Assembly: GCA_026168455.1 (NCBI GenBank)
Contig: CM047430.1
Span: 27,484,735-27,548,734, forward strand
DNA length: 64,000 nucleotides
Direction: 5' to 3'
Origin: Theocolax elegans
Lineage: Eukaryota; Arthropoda; Insecta; Hymenoptera; Cerocephalidae
Shown piece after piece: positions 34,924 through 46,019 of this stretch. The notes under the pieces were generated by a model. That model saw nothing but the letters and a program-made list of their open reading frames with translations. It had not been told where the DNA came from and made no database searches. Position 1 is the first letter of the stretch. Every line of letters begins with the position of its first letter. The position numbers were made by a program, and so were the translations under genes.

Positions 34924-36710
34924 GTCCTATACAATATTTTAAAAGAATTTTTTTCCTATTGGTTAATTAAGAAATTTCGCAACTACCAAAGGTTCAGAAT
35001 TACCAAACAAAGGTGCAGGAATTATCATAATAAGTGCAAAATCTTTCTTAGAAAGTCGAAAGTTTGAATAATATATGGAAGTTAGGTTCATTGTACTTAA
35101 TATTTTTTTTTTATCACGTTAATCTCATAATTATAACGAACGCAATAATTATTTTATAATTGGAATTCCGCTTAGCAGCGTGTAGTTGCAGGCGACCCCA
35201 CCTTCTTCCTACAATATTTGCGTGATAGTAACAAAAAAGGTAAGTGTAAATAGTAATGATAATTGAACAATTACACGTAACCTTACATGTGTTTCTCGGA
35301 GCAATCCTGTTCTTACGAGAAGAAAATGTTGAACGTCGAGGGCAATTCTTTTTCTATACTAATCTTAGCGGGATGTCCGACCCAAATTACAGGAATCTGC
35401 ACCTTTCATCCCAATAATTATATCTAAAACGTTTAATTAAAAATCTGAACAAAACTCGTACAGATAGCTTAAAACATAAGGAATGGCTTGACGTTTTATC
35501 TTTTTTAAGAAAAGATTTTTTAATAATTCAATAAACCATCGAAGGCCGGTAATTGTTAGTCAAAAAAAGCAGAAACTTTCAGCCAGAACTTCGTAACCAA
35601 TTATCAAATTATGAATTCAAAAATCTGGAAAAAATTGGGTGTATTATTCATAACATGCCTAAGAGCCTGACGTTCAGGGTTATATTATCATTTATAATAT
35701 ATGAAGTAGTTTGATTAATCGATTAAGATAAAGTACCCAATAGTTGGATACAATCGGGAAGAATACTTGGACAGCAGCAAATGAGTACTATCGTGTATAT
35801 CATATATAACAATATAAATGCGTTTTAATTGTTTGTAATGTGAACTCTTAAGTTGTATCAAAATAAGATTGGTTTAAGAAATTCGTCACAACTAACAGTA
35901 AAATGATTTGAGGTTATCAAATAACAATTTTAATCGATACATCTCCGACGCACAGTAATTGTTACATTTATATATGCCAATTCGAGATCCTTTTTCGCGC
36001 AACTTTCTATTATGTTCAACAGTAACAGAACATTTTGAAATTTCAATGAAGAAAATTATGTTTGTGACATGATTTTGCCAAAATGCTTATTTAAGTTGAC
36101 CTACTTCTTTGATACCCTTACCCTACATTTGGACACGTATTGTGACATAATTCAAGCATTGGATTCAACTGATATCCAAATACTTTATCCACATTTTAGA
36201 CAGTCTAACTATTGCATACATTATTTTTTATACATCGATATTTAAATTGACTTATTTCATATAATCTAACTCATAAAATATTTTTTGTATAAATAAGTAA
36301 ATAATATGCTCAATTAATATTTAGTAGGAAAAGGTTCGAAAATATCTGCTTTCTGTTTGTAGACTTGCACCCCGGTTACTTATTAAACGTGCTTAAAATC
36401 TGCTTTGTCATTGAGTCTTTTACATTAGTAGCAATAAAATGTCAGCTCAATTAACAGTCGTTTTGACGATTTGTGGATTGGTCTACAAATTATAAGTTAC
36501 ACTAACTTGTTTTTTTCTAAAAACATCCGAAGTGATTAACATTTTATAAAAAACTGCGAGGTATCGAATTGACTGCTTTATACTCGATATCTCAGATTGC
36601 AAGAGTCACTTTCCTATACGATACAGATATACTTTTTAGTATATAGTTATAAATTGATCTGATGAAGGCAAAGAAGTATAGAAAAAAAAAGATACATTTC
36701 TTCTTCTAAT
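34924..36710. other. AT-rich sequence with P3-family repeat
   Basis: A dispersed P3-related copy occupies 35365-35690. A consensus-like splice donor (AAAAAGGTAAGTG) is present near 35237-35248, but no coding exon precedes it. No gene is recognised. Confidence 0.5.
35365..35690 (+). repeat. P3-family dispersed copy
   Basis: Shared with 19035-19351 (inverted) and 49258-49540: CAAATTACAGGAAT, ATTATATCTAAAAC, AAAATCTGAACAAAA, and a CCTGACGTTCAGG hairpin near the far end. The TTAA flanks are degraded. Confidence 0.6.
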
Positions 36711-36750
36711 ATACAACGTTTCGTTAGCAAGGCCTGCTAACCTCTTCAGG
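36711..36750 (-). other. Second context of the CTGAAGAGG-hairpin-GAAAC motif
   Basis: On the minus strand: AAAGATAC, CTGAAGAG, a 7-bp stem (GTTAGCA / TGCTAAC), GAAACGTTG, then after about 20 bases GTATCTTT, which pairs with AAAGATAC. The order resembles stems I and II of a hammerhead ribozyme. Stem III and the required UH cleavage context are not evident, and the core has one extra G. Confidence 0.5.
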
Positions 36751-36915
36751 TATCTTTATGAAAAGTAAAATTTTTATTTTATAACTGAGATATTAATCGT
36801 CCATGCAGATATATTTCAAATGTGACATATTGTATTCCATGTTGATAAACAAACAAACCAATCATTTATTGATAAACATCGAATACAATATTCCACATTT
36901 AAAATGATTAATTTT

Positions 36916-36940
36916 TAATTAATTGATTTAGTTGTATATA

Positions 36941-36978
<38 letters not shown>

Positions 36979-36992
36979 ACTAAATCAATTAA
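36916..36992. repeat. Perfect AT-rich palindrome around (AT)n
   Basis: AATTAATTGATTTAGTTGTA is mirrored after an (AT)n core by its inverse TACACAACTAAATCAATTAA. The whole stretch could form a cruciform. It may be a MITE core or an expanded microsatellite within an inverted repeat. Confidence 0.8.
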
Positions 36993-37389
36993 TTAAAAAA
37001 TATATATAAAATATATATTTGCGATTAGTATAAATAAATTAGTTTATTTTATTTTTATCTTGAATAAATTAAAATATATAATACAATTTATTAACAATGC
37101 AATCTTAATCAAATTACAAATACATAAAATTTAATTCGAGTTCGAGTTTTTGCTAACCAATCGATGGTGTTCATAATCAATATTTTTAGATTAATACGAT
37201 TAAGCACCAAGGCGTTTCGCTTAAATAGTTCCGCGATACCGATTAATTTACTAATAGAGAGGAAATAAAAAAAGATGAAAAATCTTTAATGCACCGATAA
37301 AAGGCAAAGCAGAGGGACGGCAACTCAAACGAACTGGTTAAACGAACTATTACCGAGTGCCAGTATATTGTAAAAAAAGAAGGGAATAA
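36993..37389. other. AT-rich to mixed sequence, no gene
   Basis: This is the transition from repeat-dense DNA to mostly single-copy DNA. No feature is recognised. Confidence 0.5.
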
Positions 37390-38010
37390 TAACAATAATG
37401 AAAGAAACAAAGCGTAACGGCGTTTTCACGGTGGTGGAAAGAGAGGGTCCCGAGGAAAAGGCGAAAGAAAAAGAGAGCAAGCCAGTGGAACGATTAATAA
37501 AAATTTCACGAGACGGCGAACAATACGCGGCTTGCGATACATTTGATTTTCTTTTGTTCCCGCGTACGAACGATCCTTTGTCGCGCTAACAAGTCGTACG
37601 CGCGAACGAGCCAATGAAAAGACACACCGGTCGACCGGAAGCGAGCGAACGAATGCGCAAGCTCCTCACTTTTCCACGCGGAGGTTGCGGTTGCGTTAAG
37701 CAGTGTAACTCGTCCATCCCTCCGGCTCCGAGTCTTCTGCGTGCGCCCTCTTTCCACCACCATCGACCTCGGTACATCTCCCTACCTCGATCCACCCCTC
37801 CCCCTCCCCCTTTCCCCCTTCATCCCCTTCATCCTCTTCACCCCCTTCACCTCCTGCACCTCCTTCACCTCCGTTTACTACCGTGTGGGGTTCACTTTCT
37901 CCTATATTCTCGTCACTCGTCTCCTCTGCTTCCCGTTTGATTTTCTTTCTAATTTGCTCGCTCGATTGTACACCTTCTTTTTCTTCCTCTTTCTTTTTGT
38001 TCAACGTCAT
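37390..38010. promoter_or_regulatory. CpG-containing, pyrimidine-rich patch, possible regulatory region
   Basis: Purine-rich then pyrimidine-rich sequence with frequent CpG (37550-37700). A CCAAT word at about 37611 is followed by long CTCC/CCTTCATCC tracts. Overlapping frames on both strands encode only low-complexity protein (for example repeated HPLHPL). I see no codon structure or splice pattern. A promoter or open-chromatin role is inferred only from composition. Confidence 0.3.
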
Positions 38011-38182
38011 TATTGTTAAATATTATTATATCACTCCTATTAATTCAATATTATTCGCTGATTTATTTCACCCTAACGTAATAATAGACATAATGCATTC
38101 CGTATATTCAATCGTCCTTTATCTTGTAATTCTACATTTCAAACCACTATTTGATTTTATTGTTCGAGTTACAATAAAAACT

Positions 38183-38183
<1 letters not shown>

Positions 38184-38230
<47 letters not shown>
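38184..38230 (+). repeat. (CT)n microsatellite
   Basis: Uninterrupted CT run. Open frames through it give poly-Leu-Ser. Confidence 0.97.
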
Positions 38231-38231
<1 letters not shown>

Positions 38232-38429
38232 TCTCTATATTCAACGTGTGCGATTTTTAATCGACAGTATCCCTAGGAGGACGCACTGCTCATAGGTCAA
38301 AGTTAGGTTGGTTATGAGCAGTTAGACGTAGAGAATATTGTATTTGCTCGCTAGCTTATTTTAATATTGCCAAAGATTCTCCAAAATATATTTCACATCG
38401 TTTTTGTATATTTCGTCGTATAAATTCAA

Positions 38430-38506
38430 ACCGGATGCTAGCTTATCCAACCACACGCACTGAAGCGTGGAAAAAGTCATTTTTTATTACCGCGTCGTCT
38501 CTTTTT

Positions 38507-38598
<92 letters not shown>

Positions 38599-39055
38599 CA
38601 TCGACATTAATATTAATTTGGAAGATCTTATAATATGGATGAATTCAGTAACTTTAAATCTGACCTTTACAATACTCTATTGAGCGGAGATAAAAATGAT
38701 TGGGCACAGAGAGTTCAAGAAGAAGATATCATCATTCACTGATATTGTAAACTAATATGTTCTATGAGTTTAGGTTATTATATTGTTTAAGTTAAGAATT
38801 ATGTATCAATTGGCAAATTGGTCAAATGCGTGTATCAGCCACCTACTACTGTTAAATTGATTTATTTTACTAAATTCAATTATATACTAAATTCGTCACT
38901 CATCGATTATATCGATTATATTGATTATATCAATTGGACAAGCGATCTTCAATAGTCATCGTTATTGTGATATAAACATAATTACGTGTCATTATACTGT
39001 AAATCAAGTCAACCAAATAGGGTTATACCCCAAGGTTGTAAATAAATATCTATCT
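38430..39055 (+). pseudogene. 3' end of a LINE (non-LTR retrotransposon), interrupted by a CT microsatellite
   Basis: The peptide PTTRTEAWKKSFFITAS, then LFNSLS, matches the C-terminal part of the LINE at 54.8 kb (SSPRTEAWNHSFLISSS, LLNSLS). After a CT run (38511-38595) the reading resumes in another frame as MDEFSNFKSDLYNTLLSG, a plausible LINE C-terminus, to a stop near 38742. The 3' region ends in GGGTTATACCCCAAG at about 39018, the same terminal word as the 53-55 kb LINE. It is 5'-truncated, as is usual for LINE insertions. Confidence 0.7.
38511..38595 (+). repeat. (CT)n microsatellite grown inside LINE coding sequence
   Basis: It replaces the codons for Asn-Ser-Leu-Ser in the LINE. A single TCCTC interruption is present. 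Length is likely to vary between alleles. Confidence 0.95.
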
Positions 39056-39559
39056 CTCTTCTCGTAACATCCCATCGGTTTCCTTAAAACATTATTACAA
39101 AACTTAAGTACTTGTTTCATCCAATACTGTACAATTGTATCTTACTCCGTATTTTTCTATTTTATTATTTTTATGTGAAACGTTTTTGTATCCAATTCTT
39201 AACATATTTTATATTTATACATAACTTTTTATTATTATATTTTCTTTCCACTCGTATCATCGAAAGGATTACACTTTTTTTTAGATATTACATCTTATAA
39301 ATTATCAAAATTTAATATTGTTTATTTATTTCTTTTTTTTATATTTTCTTCTTTTGTCTAATACTAAACATTTATATTTTATGCATGCATTGCTATTTAC
39401 CTTTTAATTAAAATAAACTGATAATCATACTATAATAAATGTTTTCTTTAAATTAGATCAGGCATATGCTAAGTTTTTAAAATAAATTTTAAGTAGTTTT
39501 ATTGAACGGAATGAAATTGTGTATTAATTTTACGATAAAACCAGGATTTTTTTCTAATT
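39056..39559. other. AT-rich sequence, no gene
   Basis: No mobile-element end or coding sequence is recognised. The frame at 39112-39300 is Phe/Leu/Ile/Tyr-rich and random-looking. Confidence 0.5.
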
Positions 39560-39814
39560 CATTACGAAAATAGTTGTAGTAAAAATGGCAATACTATCTA
39601 GTAATAAATTGTCAGAGTTTCAAAATGCAATAAATGACTATACTGTATAGTAAACATTTACGGAACTTATGGTAAATATTATAAAAATTGTAATCAACAT
39701 TAATAGACTTTTAGTAAGTGTTACTGTACAGTATAGTCATTTTTTTAATTTTGACAGTCTGTCATTTCATCACTAGACAGTATTGTTATTTTTACTACAA
39801 CTTTCTTCTGAGTG
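39560..39814. mobile_element. CACTGAG-type MITE, intact reference copy
   Basis: Inverted arms contain GTTGTAGTAAAAATGGCAAT on the left and, on the right, ATTGTTATTTTTACTACAAC ending in TTCTGAGTG-TA. Inner arms share ACTATACTGTATAGT. The left outermost bases are diverged. Related copies are at 57538-58846 (interrupted by R1) and 60309-60542. TA flanks suggest a Tc1/mariner-type element. Confidence 0.7.
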
Positions 39815-39830
39815 TATTAATCAGTTGTAA

Positions 39831-40060
39831 CAGGCCTGCAATAGCACGATCGGTTAGGGCTCGTAATCTGGAGGTCTCAGGTTCGATTCCCAATCTCTGC
39901 CGATTATTTATATCTGTGTTTTTATAATTTATATCAATGTATTTTTCAACAAATACTTTCTTAACAAGGACATCGTATGTTCGTTCGGTGATTATCACTA
40001 AATTTTGGGAGCATAAAATGAGCAACGTTAAAATAATAAAAGAAGTCAGTTATAATATTG
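39831..40060 (+). mobile_element. tRNA-derived SINE, second copy
   Basis: ATCGGTTAGGGC (A-box-like) and a perfect B-box, GGTTCGATTCC, are followed by the body TTTCTTAACAAGGACATCG, TTTTGGGAGCATAAAATGAG and TTAAAATAATAAAA. It shares head and body order with 10034-10250. The anticodon region is shortened relative to that copy, so a functional tRNA is unlikely. Confidence 0.75.
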
Positions 40061-40179
40061 CTTATCGCAATATGGATAAAATTGGAATAAGGTGCGAGGG
40101 GTGAATAAATGTAAAACCGTTGAATAGGATCACTCGTGACAATCGTTAAAGTGTAAAGGGTGAATGATGTATCCGACAC

Positions 40180-40837
40180 GGATAAAGTAGGGGGTAGGGG
40201 GTAGAATTTTATCTGGCTGGGTTGAAAGTGAACAAGAGTATATAGAGTAGCGCGCACACACGGTGAGAGTCGGAGGGAGAGGGAGGGAGTCGGAGGTTAA
40301 GCGTAAAGGGGTAAGAGGGTCGCGTGCGGAGGGTGAGAGGCTACTCGCGAGTCGCGGGCCATTGCACGTAACCTGGTGCGCGGAGAGCAGAGAGTGGAGA
40401 GCAGCTGGGCGGAAGAGACACGCGGGTGCAGGTGAAGAAAGATACCGCGCGGTGGTGGGGGCGTGCGGTGCGGCGCGGCGTGGCGGGGCGGGAGGGAGGG
40501 TAGGGTTGGCGAGCCGGCGTGGTGGGGCGGAGGGGCTTGAGTGGGGTTGGTTGGGAGGTGGAGGGGGGGGGCGACGGAACCGTGGCGAGGGAGAGGGCGT
40601 CGGTATATTTGCGCAGGGCCGTCCAATAGGGCGGCAGTATCGTCGCGGCTACCGTCGCGTTCGTATCTCTGCGAGTATTTTTACGAGTGAGCACATTTTC
40701 CTTTGTGTGTACTCGCCAACCGACCGACCAACCTAACTACCCACATACGTACGGACACAAATACACTCGGCCGACACGCACACAGCACTCGCAGTCGCAG
40801 TCGCACACAAAGACAGTGGGAGAGAGAGAGAGAGAGA

Positions 40838-40869
<32 letters not shown>

Positions 40870-41194
40870 CGGGCGGGCGGACGCGCGCGCACGCACACAT
40901 GTAGATGGGAGCGCGAGTGTGCTGCCGCCGAGGTCGCAATATTAATAGAAGGTGCTCGAGGTAGGGAGGCCCCCGGCCCCCTCTACCCGACCCCTTCCAA
41001 CAAGAGGAATAATATTATATATCTGTCGTCGTCGCTGCCGTCGCCTTTGCCGTCGCCGTCGACGTCGCCGTGGTAGTTAGCTCGCTTGCTCGCTCGTTCT
41101 TTCGTTGGTCGGTTCGGGCCCGCGCTTTCCGCACGCTGGATAGCTGTGGTTGTACCTATATACACACACATTTGTACAATCGTACCTCGGACCG
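40180..41194 (+). promoter_or_regulatory. CpG-rich promoter and non-coding first exon candidate
   Basis: This is the most GC- and CpG-rich part of the window, with GGGTAGGG repeats, GA and GGCA runs and CGTCGC tracts. It ends in a consensus splice donor (ACCG|GTGAGT, GT at 41195-41196). Frames on both strands are open here because of base composition, and their products are low-complexity Arg/Gly/Pro. The best reading is a promoter plus 5' untranslated exon of a plus-strand gene whose coding exons lie outside or are not recognisable. This is inference. Confidence 0.4.
40820..40879 (+). repeat. (GA)n then (GGCA)n microsatellites
   Basis: An AGAG run changes directly into GGCA units and then GGGC units, inside the CpG-rich patch. 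Confidence 0.95.
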
Positions 41195-43298
41195 GTGAGT
41201 GACGTGGGGGAATAGGTTTACCTACCCTCCTATAGACGGAGAAGACTCGGGCAAAGTGAGTAGAGCAGGTGTCAAGTTGATGTCTCACCAACCTTCATCC
41301 AATCTTCCAACTCGACCATTCACTCCTTTTTCCTCTTTACTCACCCACCTACTCTGCTAGTTACTTACTTACTGACTTACCCACCTTCTACTTCTTTTCC
41401 TTTTTTCTTCGTTTTTTTTCGAGCTGTCGTGCCTGGAAACCAGTATACACTCTTATATGTGCAGTAAACCCCCCTTTTTCCTTTATCTCGGCTTCAATGC
41501 AACTTTGGTCGTTTCCTCATTTTTTATCGTTACCGATCAATTTTCTTACACTCCACTTTTTTACTTTTTTCTTCTTCTTACCTTGATAGCTGCGGTGGTT
41601 CCTCGTTTCATCGGTTGAAACTGGTGATACCTTCGTGCAAACGATTCAACTCTTAAATCGACTTGTTCACGTAATTAAAATCAAAGAGAACGTACATTTT
41701 TTGGGAATGTATGCAATTTGCATCAAGACAAACTGAATTATTGTTGGAATGAGGCAGGTATATCTCCCGAGAAAGCACATTTAATTATTATTATTTACGG
41801 TATAGGTAATTAAAGGTTATATAAAGTTCTTTACAATGTGTAAAAAATACTTCATAAGAACGTATATAAAAAATAGACCGGTCTAAAAATACTTAATCTA
41901 TTCATTATTAATTTGAGAGTCTATGACATGATTATATGTTTATGTTTATTCTCGAGGTGCGTCTTATTCCCATTTCCATGGATCCTTTAGAAAGAATTGA
42001 TTGAAACTTTGCGCGATAGAAATAAAGAGAAAGAGAATGAGAGAGAGAGAGAGAGAGAGGCGTCGGTCGTTATTTGTCTTGTACATCACGTTTCCTATAG
42101 TCGTCTACATACAATTGCGCTTTTAAAGGAAACGCGGTGAAAGTTGGATATAGATCCTTATTCGCATCGAGGTGAAACTTCTTAACGACGGAAATTCCTT
42201 TTCCGTTTACGTTTAACTTGGTAACTCGCCGAGGGGAATCCCGAAAAAGTTCCCCAATCGTCGATCGCTTATTCACAAAAAGAATTTGAACCCTGGCCAA
42301 TTTTTCCGAGGCGCGCACGCGCTTTTTACTTTTACTCTACGTACAAACCTCCGCAGCTGTTTAATTCCGCGTTCTCGTGTAAACATACACGCGGATCACG
42401 GGGGCCTCTCCAAAATACACGTTTTATCATTTGTTGAGTCTGTACCGTCCAACTCAAACCTAAGTAAATGAATTCATCTCGACTATCGAAAAACCACAGT
42501 CCATGGACAATCTTCTATTTTCTTTTCATTTCACCGGCAAACCGATGACAGAGATTACGCGTGATTTGTTGCTTGCTATTAAATCTCCTTGAACTAAAAG
42601 GAAACGCATCGACTATTAACGAAATTATCAATTAATTATTTTATAATTCGGTTATTTCGTTAGTATCCAGTATTTTACTATCAATAACCAATTTAAATAA
42701 ACACTAATCCACGTAAATAAATGTGTATCGATATATGTGTGATAAACGTATTTAAATTTAGTGGGATAGAAGGGTGTTCTAAACATATTGTACGAATTTT
42801 GATAAATCATATTTGAACATTTTTAATAAACGCTGATTGAACGCTGCTGTTATTATTCTTCTGCATTGTACTATTGTGATTCGGGAAACATTATTTTATC
42901 TTTTTTGTATAATATATACCAAAAAAATTGTTTGTATTAAAAATTGTTTGCGTAAAATAATTTCAACCAAAATTATTGAACATTTTTAATTGTGCAATCC
43001 ATTTTTATTTGACGTAAAGAATATGTGCATGCTAACGATTTCACGCAGCCGCTTTGTTATAATAATATCACGTAAAAAGTCGTTTTAATAATATTAAACT
43101 CATCCTCGCAATTTTCTTTACTTATAATGGTATCATTATTTAAATTTTTATTAATACTTAAAATTACATTTTACGAAATTATTTGTGCTTAGATAAAAGT
43201 GAGACATATATCGAAATTGTAAATAAGTCATTTATCTTGTTTAACACTTTGTCTTGAACAGTTTCATTTACTACGTTGTAAACGTATATAAATTGATA
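41195..43298. other. Putative intronic or intergenic sequence
   Basis: Pyrimidine-rich to 41600, then AT-rich. It holds a GA microsatellite (42039-42060) and a modest CpG-bearing block (42060-42420). The 82-codon minus-strand frame at 42070-42318 has a protein-like composition but no recognised domain. No splice sites can be paired with it, so it is left uncalled. Confidence 0.4.
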
Positions 43299-43440
43299 CA
43301 CGGAGAAAAATTTCTGATAAATTTTACCCTGCTGCTCGATTAAAATTTATTTGAAAACTAGGTATTTTTTGGCACGCTGTGTCCTTTGTCCCATTTTACT
43401 AGAACAGCAGGGTAAAATTTATCAGAAATTTTTCTCCGTG
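43299..43440. mobile_element. 142-bp MITE with perfect 36-bp TIRs and TA flanks
   Basis: CACGGAGAAAAATTTCTGAT, continuing to ACCCTGCTG, is mirrored exactly by CAGCAGGGT to TCTCCGTG at the right. TA lies outside both ends (43297-43298 and 43441-43442). The interior is about 70 bases. A TA target duplication implies a Tc1/mariner-like source. The terminus CACGGAG resembles the CACTGAG ends of the other MITEs here. Confidence 0.88.
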
Positions 43441-43442
43441 TA

Positions 43443-45560
43443 CAAGTACTATACTACAGTTTGCAAAACATTATAACTTTAAATAAAAACTTGATAAAAC
43501 AAAAACATCATGTTACTAATCGTTAATAACTTAATTAATAATTGGTAGAATTTTAAACGATACTTAATCGGATTTCGTAGGAAATTTAAACGGATCAGTC
43601 ATAATTTCGAACATGTAGATTAGCTACATGTAGATAAACGAACACATCTCTTACTGTACTCTAGTCTACATTAATGACTATTAAATAAACGCATTAAACC
43701 ATACCGAATGACTTATCGCGCGTCAAAACATTCTGGAAATAAATATTTGTTTATAGAAATTTTATTAATTAAAATCGTATAGTCTTGGTCAATAAATTTC
43801 ATCTATATTCAACAGTATTTCTTTAATTTATTTATTTCTTAAAAATGTATGGCAACAAGAATATATAATATTCTAGCTAATCTAAAGTCGAGTTGCTTAA
43901 ATACTCACGCACGGCAGTTGAAACAAATATTTTCAGGAAAAATAAGTAGTAACTTTTTTCAGCTTAGCCGTGTTGGTATTCTATTTATATCCGCGCGCAA
44001 TGCTTCCGGAAACCATCCGCGCAAACTTTTTTAAAATATGGAAAAAACGCCGTGGCGTATAATACTGTAGCCAAAAAATATTTTGTTATACGATAGAATG
44101 TATACAGACAACGATATATACAGATATAACCGTTGAGATGTGCATTGTAATAAATATTTGGATACGATTGATTTTAATGTTTTCTATATAGGCATTCGTG
44201 CCGATTGATCGCACCGAATACAAATAATAATAAATAATTGACTAAAGTTATTTCTAAAAAAGCTTGAATCGTTGATTTTAATAATTGTTACAACTATCCG
44301 CACTAGTATCGTATCGTAAAAAAGTCGAAATAAATGTAGAATCGTTAGATACCCCAGATGCTCCAGAAGAGACATATAATTATACAAAAGCGCGCTTCTC
44401 CATCGCTGTGGTCGTGGTCCGCGACGTCACCTTCGGAATGGTAAAGTCGATGTATAGTACACGATCGTGTCCACTTGCGCTTATTTCTCGGCTTCCTCGA
44501 ACCTCCGCAGTTTTGCTTCGTTATATCTTTATTTATCTTTATCACCCTAGCTCGCACGTAACCGATTCTTTCTAAATATCTTCTTGGTCGATATACCGAC
44601 TACCGTGTCTCTTTTATGCTCTGAAATAAACCCCGCTCCTCTAATACAACTGTATTCCCTATACCTCGCGCCTAATTCTCATATTTCTTTCACCACTCTT
44701 ATACTTCTCTATATATTATCGTAACTGTAACTGTATGATATAAGTGGAAACTTGGATGTTTTATGTACATATATACTCTATACGATATAGTTATAACATT
44801 ATTTATTCATCTTTCTTTATGTCTTTTACGATATTACAATAAAAATATTTTTTTCACCATTTAATTTTACGTTTGTCTCTGTGTTTACGTTTATTTTCAC
44901 TCCCGCCATCCCCCCTTTATGTTACTTTTAAGCATGTGAATAATAAGTGTATGCTTTTTCCTAGCGTGTCAAGTATTAATTAATAATCGCTGCGCGTGTG
45001 CATATGTATTTGTATATGTATATCTATTTGTGTATGTGTGGATTTTGTCGACGTGAAGAATGACCATTCAAATGGCCGAATAGGAGGAAAACATTCTTCC
45101 TCAGCATCGCTCAAATCTGCTTAGTTGTCCTCGTAAATAACGACCGAGGAATCACAAATGTGTAACACATTCGTGAAAAATTATTTTGTTTAACGGGGTA
45201 AACGTAAGAATTCAACGAAATACTTGCCATCTCTAATTTTATTATATTAAAATCGTTATTTCTTTATACCTCTAATTTATTCTTTCACGCTGACTGTTAG
45301 ACTTTAAAATGATCGGTGCAATTATCACGATTCGACGACTAATTTTCTCTGTTGAGGATCGAATTAATTTTCAATTCCATTGAAAGTTTACCGCGATAAA
45401 GTTAAAGTTCGTAATACAGTAGAATAAATATCATCATTTTTGGTTTGTTCCTACGAAAATGAAAAAAAGTTACGGAGGTTTAGTGGTATCTTTACGAATA
45501 TCAATCAAGGTTGCCGGGTAAAAATTAATAAATGTATAGTTTGGTTTGAATCAAGAAACG
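43443..45560. other. Mostly single-copy sequence, no gene called
   Basis: AT-rich, with a mixed block at 44290-44720. Overlapping frames on both strands at 44285-44575 have no recognisable domain. AATAAA-like words near 44620 and 44830 could be polyadenylation signals, but no coding exon supports them. Confidence 0.4.
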
Positions 45561-45564
45561 ATAA

Positions 45565-46011
45565 GAGGGTACCAAAGTCAAGATTTATCCTTTCTACATG
45601 CCAGCCTCAAAAGTTATAGAAAGTGAGTTATAATTAAAAAAGCACGATAATTTACGCAAAATGAGGAGAACAGCCCCTTCCTTTATTAATAATCTACTTT
45701 AGTTCAAAATTTGAAGCAAAAATATCGATTGATTTTCCAGTAATCTCTTACCAAAATTTATGATATTTTCATGTGATTTGAAGTTGTACGCTCGACTAAT
45801 TAAAAGGCATGTCAAGATTTTTGGTAACAGTTTTCTCGAAAACTTAATATTTTTGCTTGAAATTTTAAAGATAGATATAGATTATTAATAAAGGGAGGGG
45901 ACTGTTCTCCTAGATTTACGTAAATTAACTTTCTTCTTTAATTATAAGTAATTTTATATAATTTTCGAGGTCGGTAAGGTAGGGAGGATAAAACTTGGCT
46001 TTGGCACCCCG
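45565..46011. mobile_element. P2-family foldback element with ATAA flanks
   Basis: The left end GAGGGTACCAAAGTCAAG and, inward from the right, CGGGGTGCCAAAGCCAAG match the P2 ends in segment B. ATAA lies outside both ends (45561-45564 and 46012-46015), where the segment B copies have TTAA. The interior is an imperfect palindrome sharing CTTACCAAAA / TTTTTGGTAA-like words. No transposase. Confidence 0.7.
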
Positions 46012-46019
46012 ATAAGGAC

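Noticed and set aside
36711..36750. Functional hammerhead ribozyme
   Set aside because: The core has one extra G, stem III is not visible and the cleavage-site U-H context is absent. It is reported only as hammerhead-like.
38435..38683. Ser-Leu repeat protein
   Set aside because: This is a translated CT microsatellite inside a LINE remnant, and the frame changes across the run.
40263..40736. 157-codon open frame, the longest outside the LINE
   Set aside because: It lies in a GC-rich, stop-poor block that is open on both strands. The product is low-complexity Arg/Gly with no domain, and there is no codon-level signal.
42070..42318. 82-codon minus-strand frame ending in a charged tail
   Set aside because: It has protein-like composition but no recognised family and no partner exons or splice sites, so it cannot be supported as a gene.
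44285..44575. 96-codon plus-strand frame overlapping a minus-strand frame
   Set aside because: There is no domain or splice context, and both strands are open only because of the local base composition.
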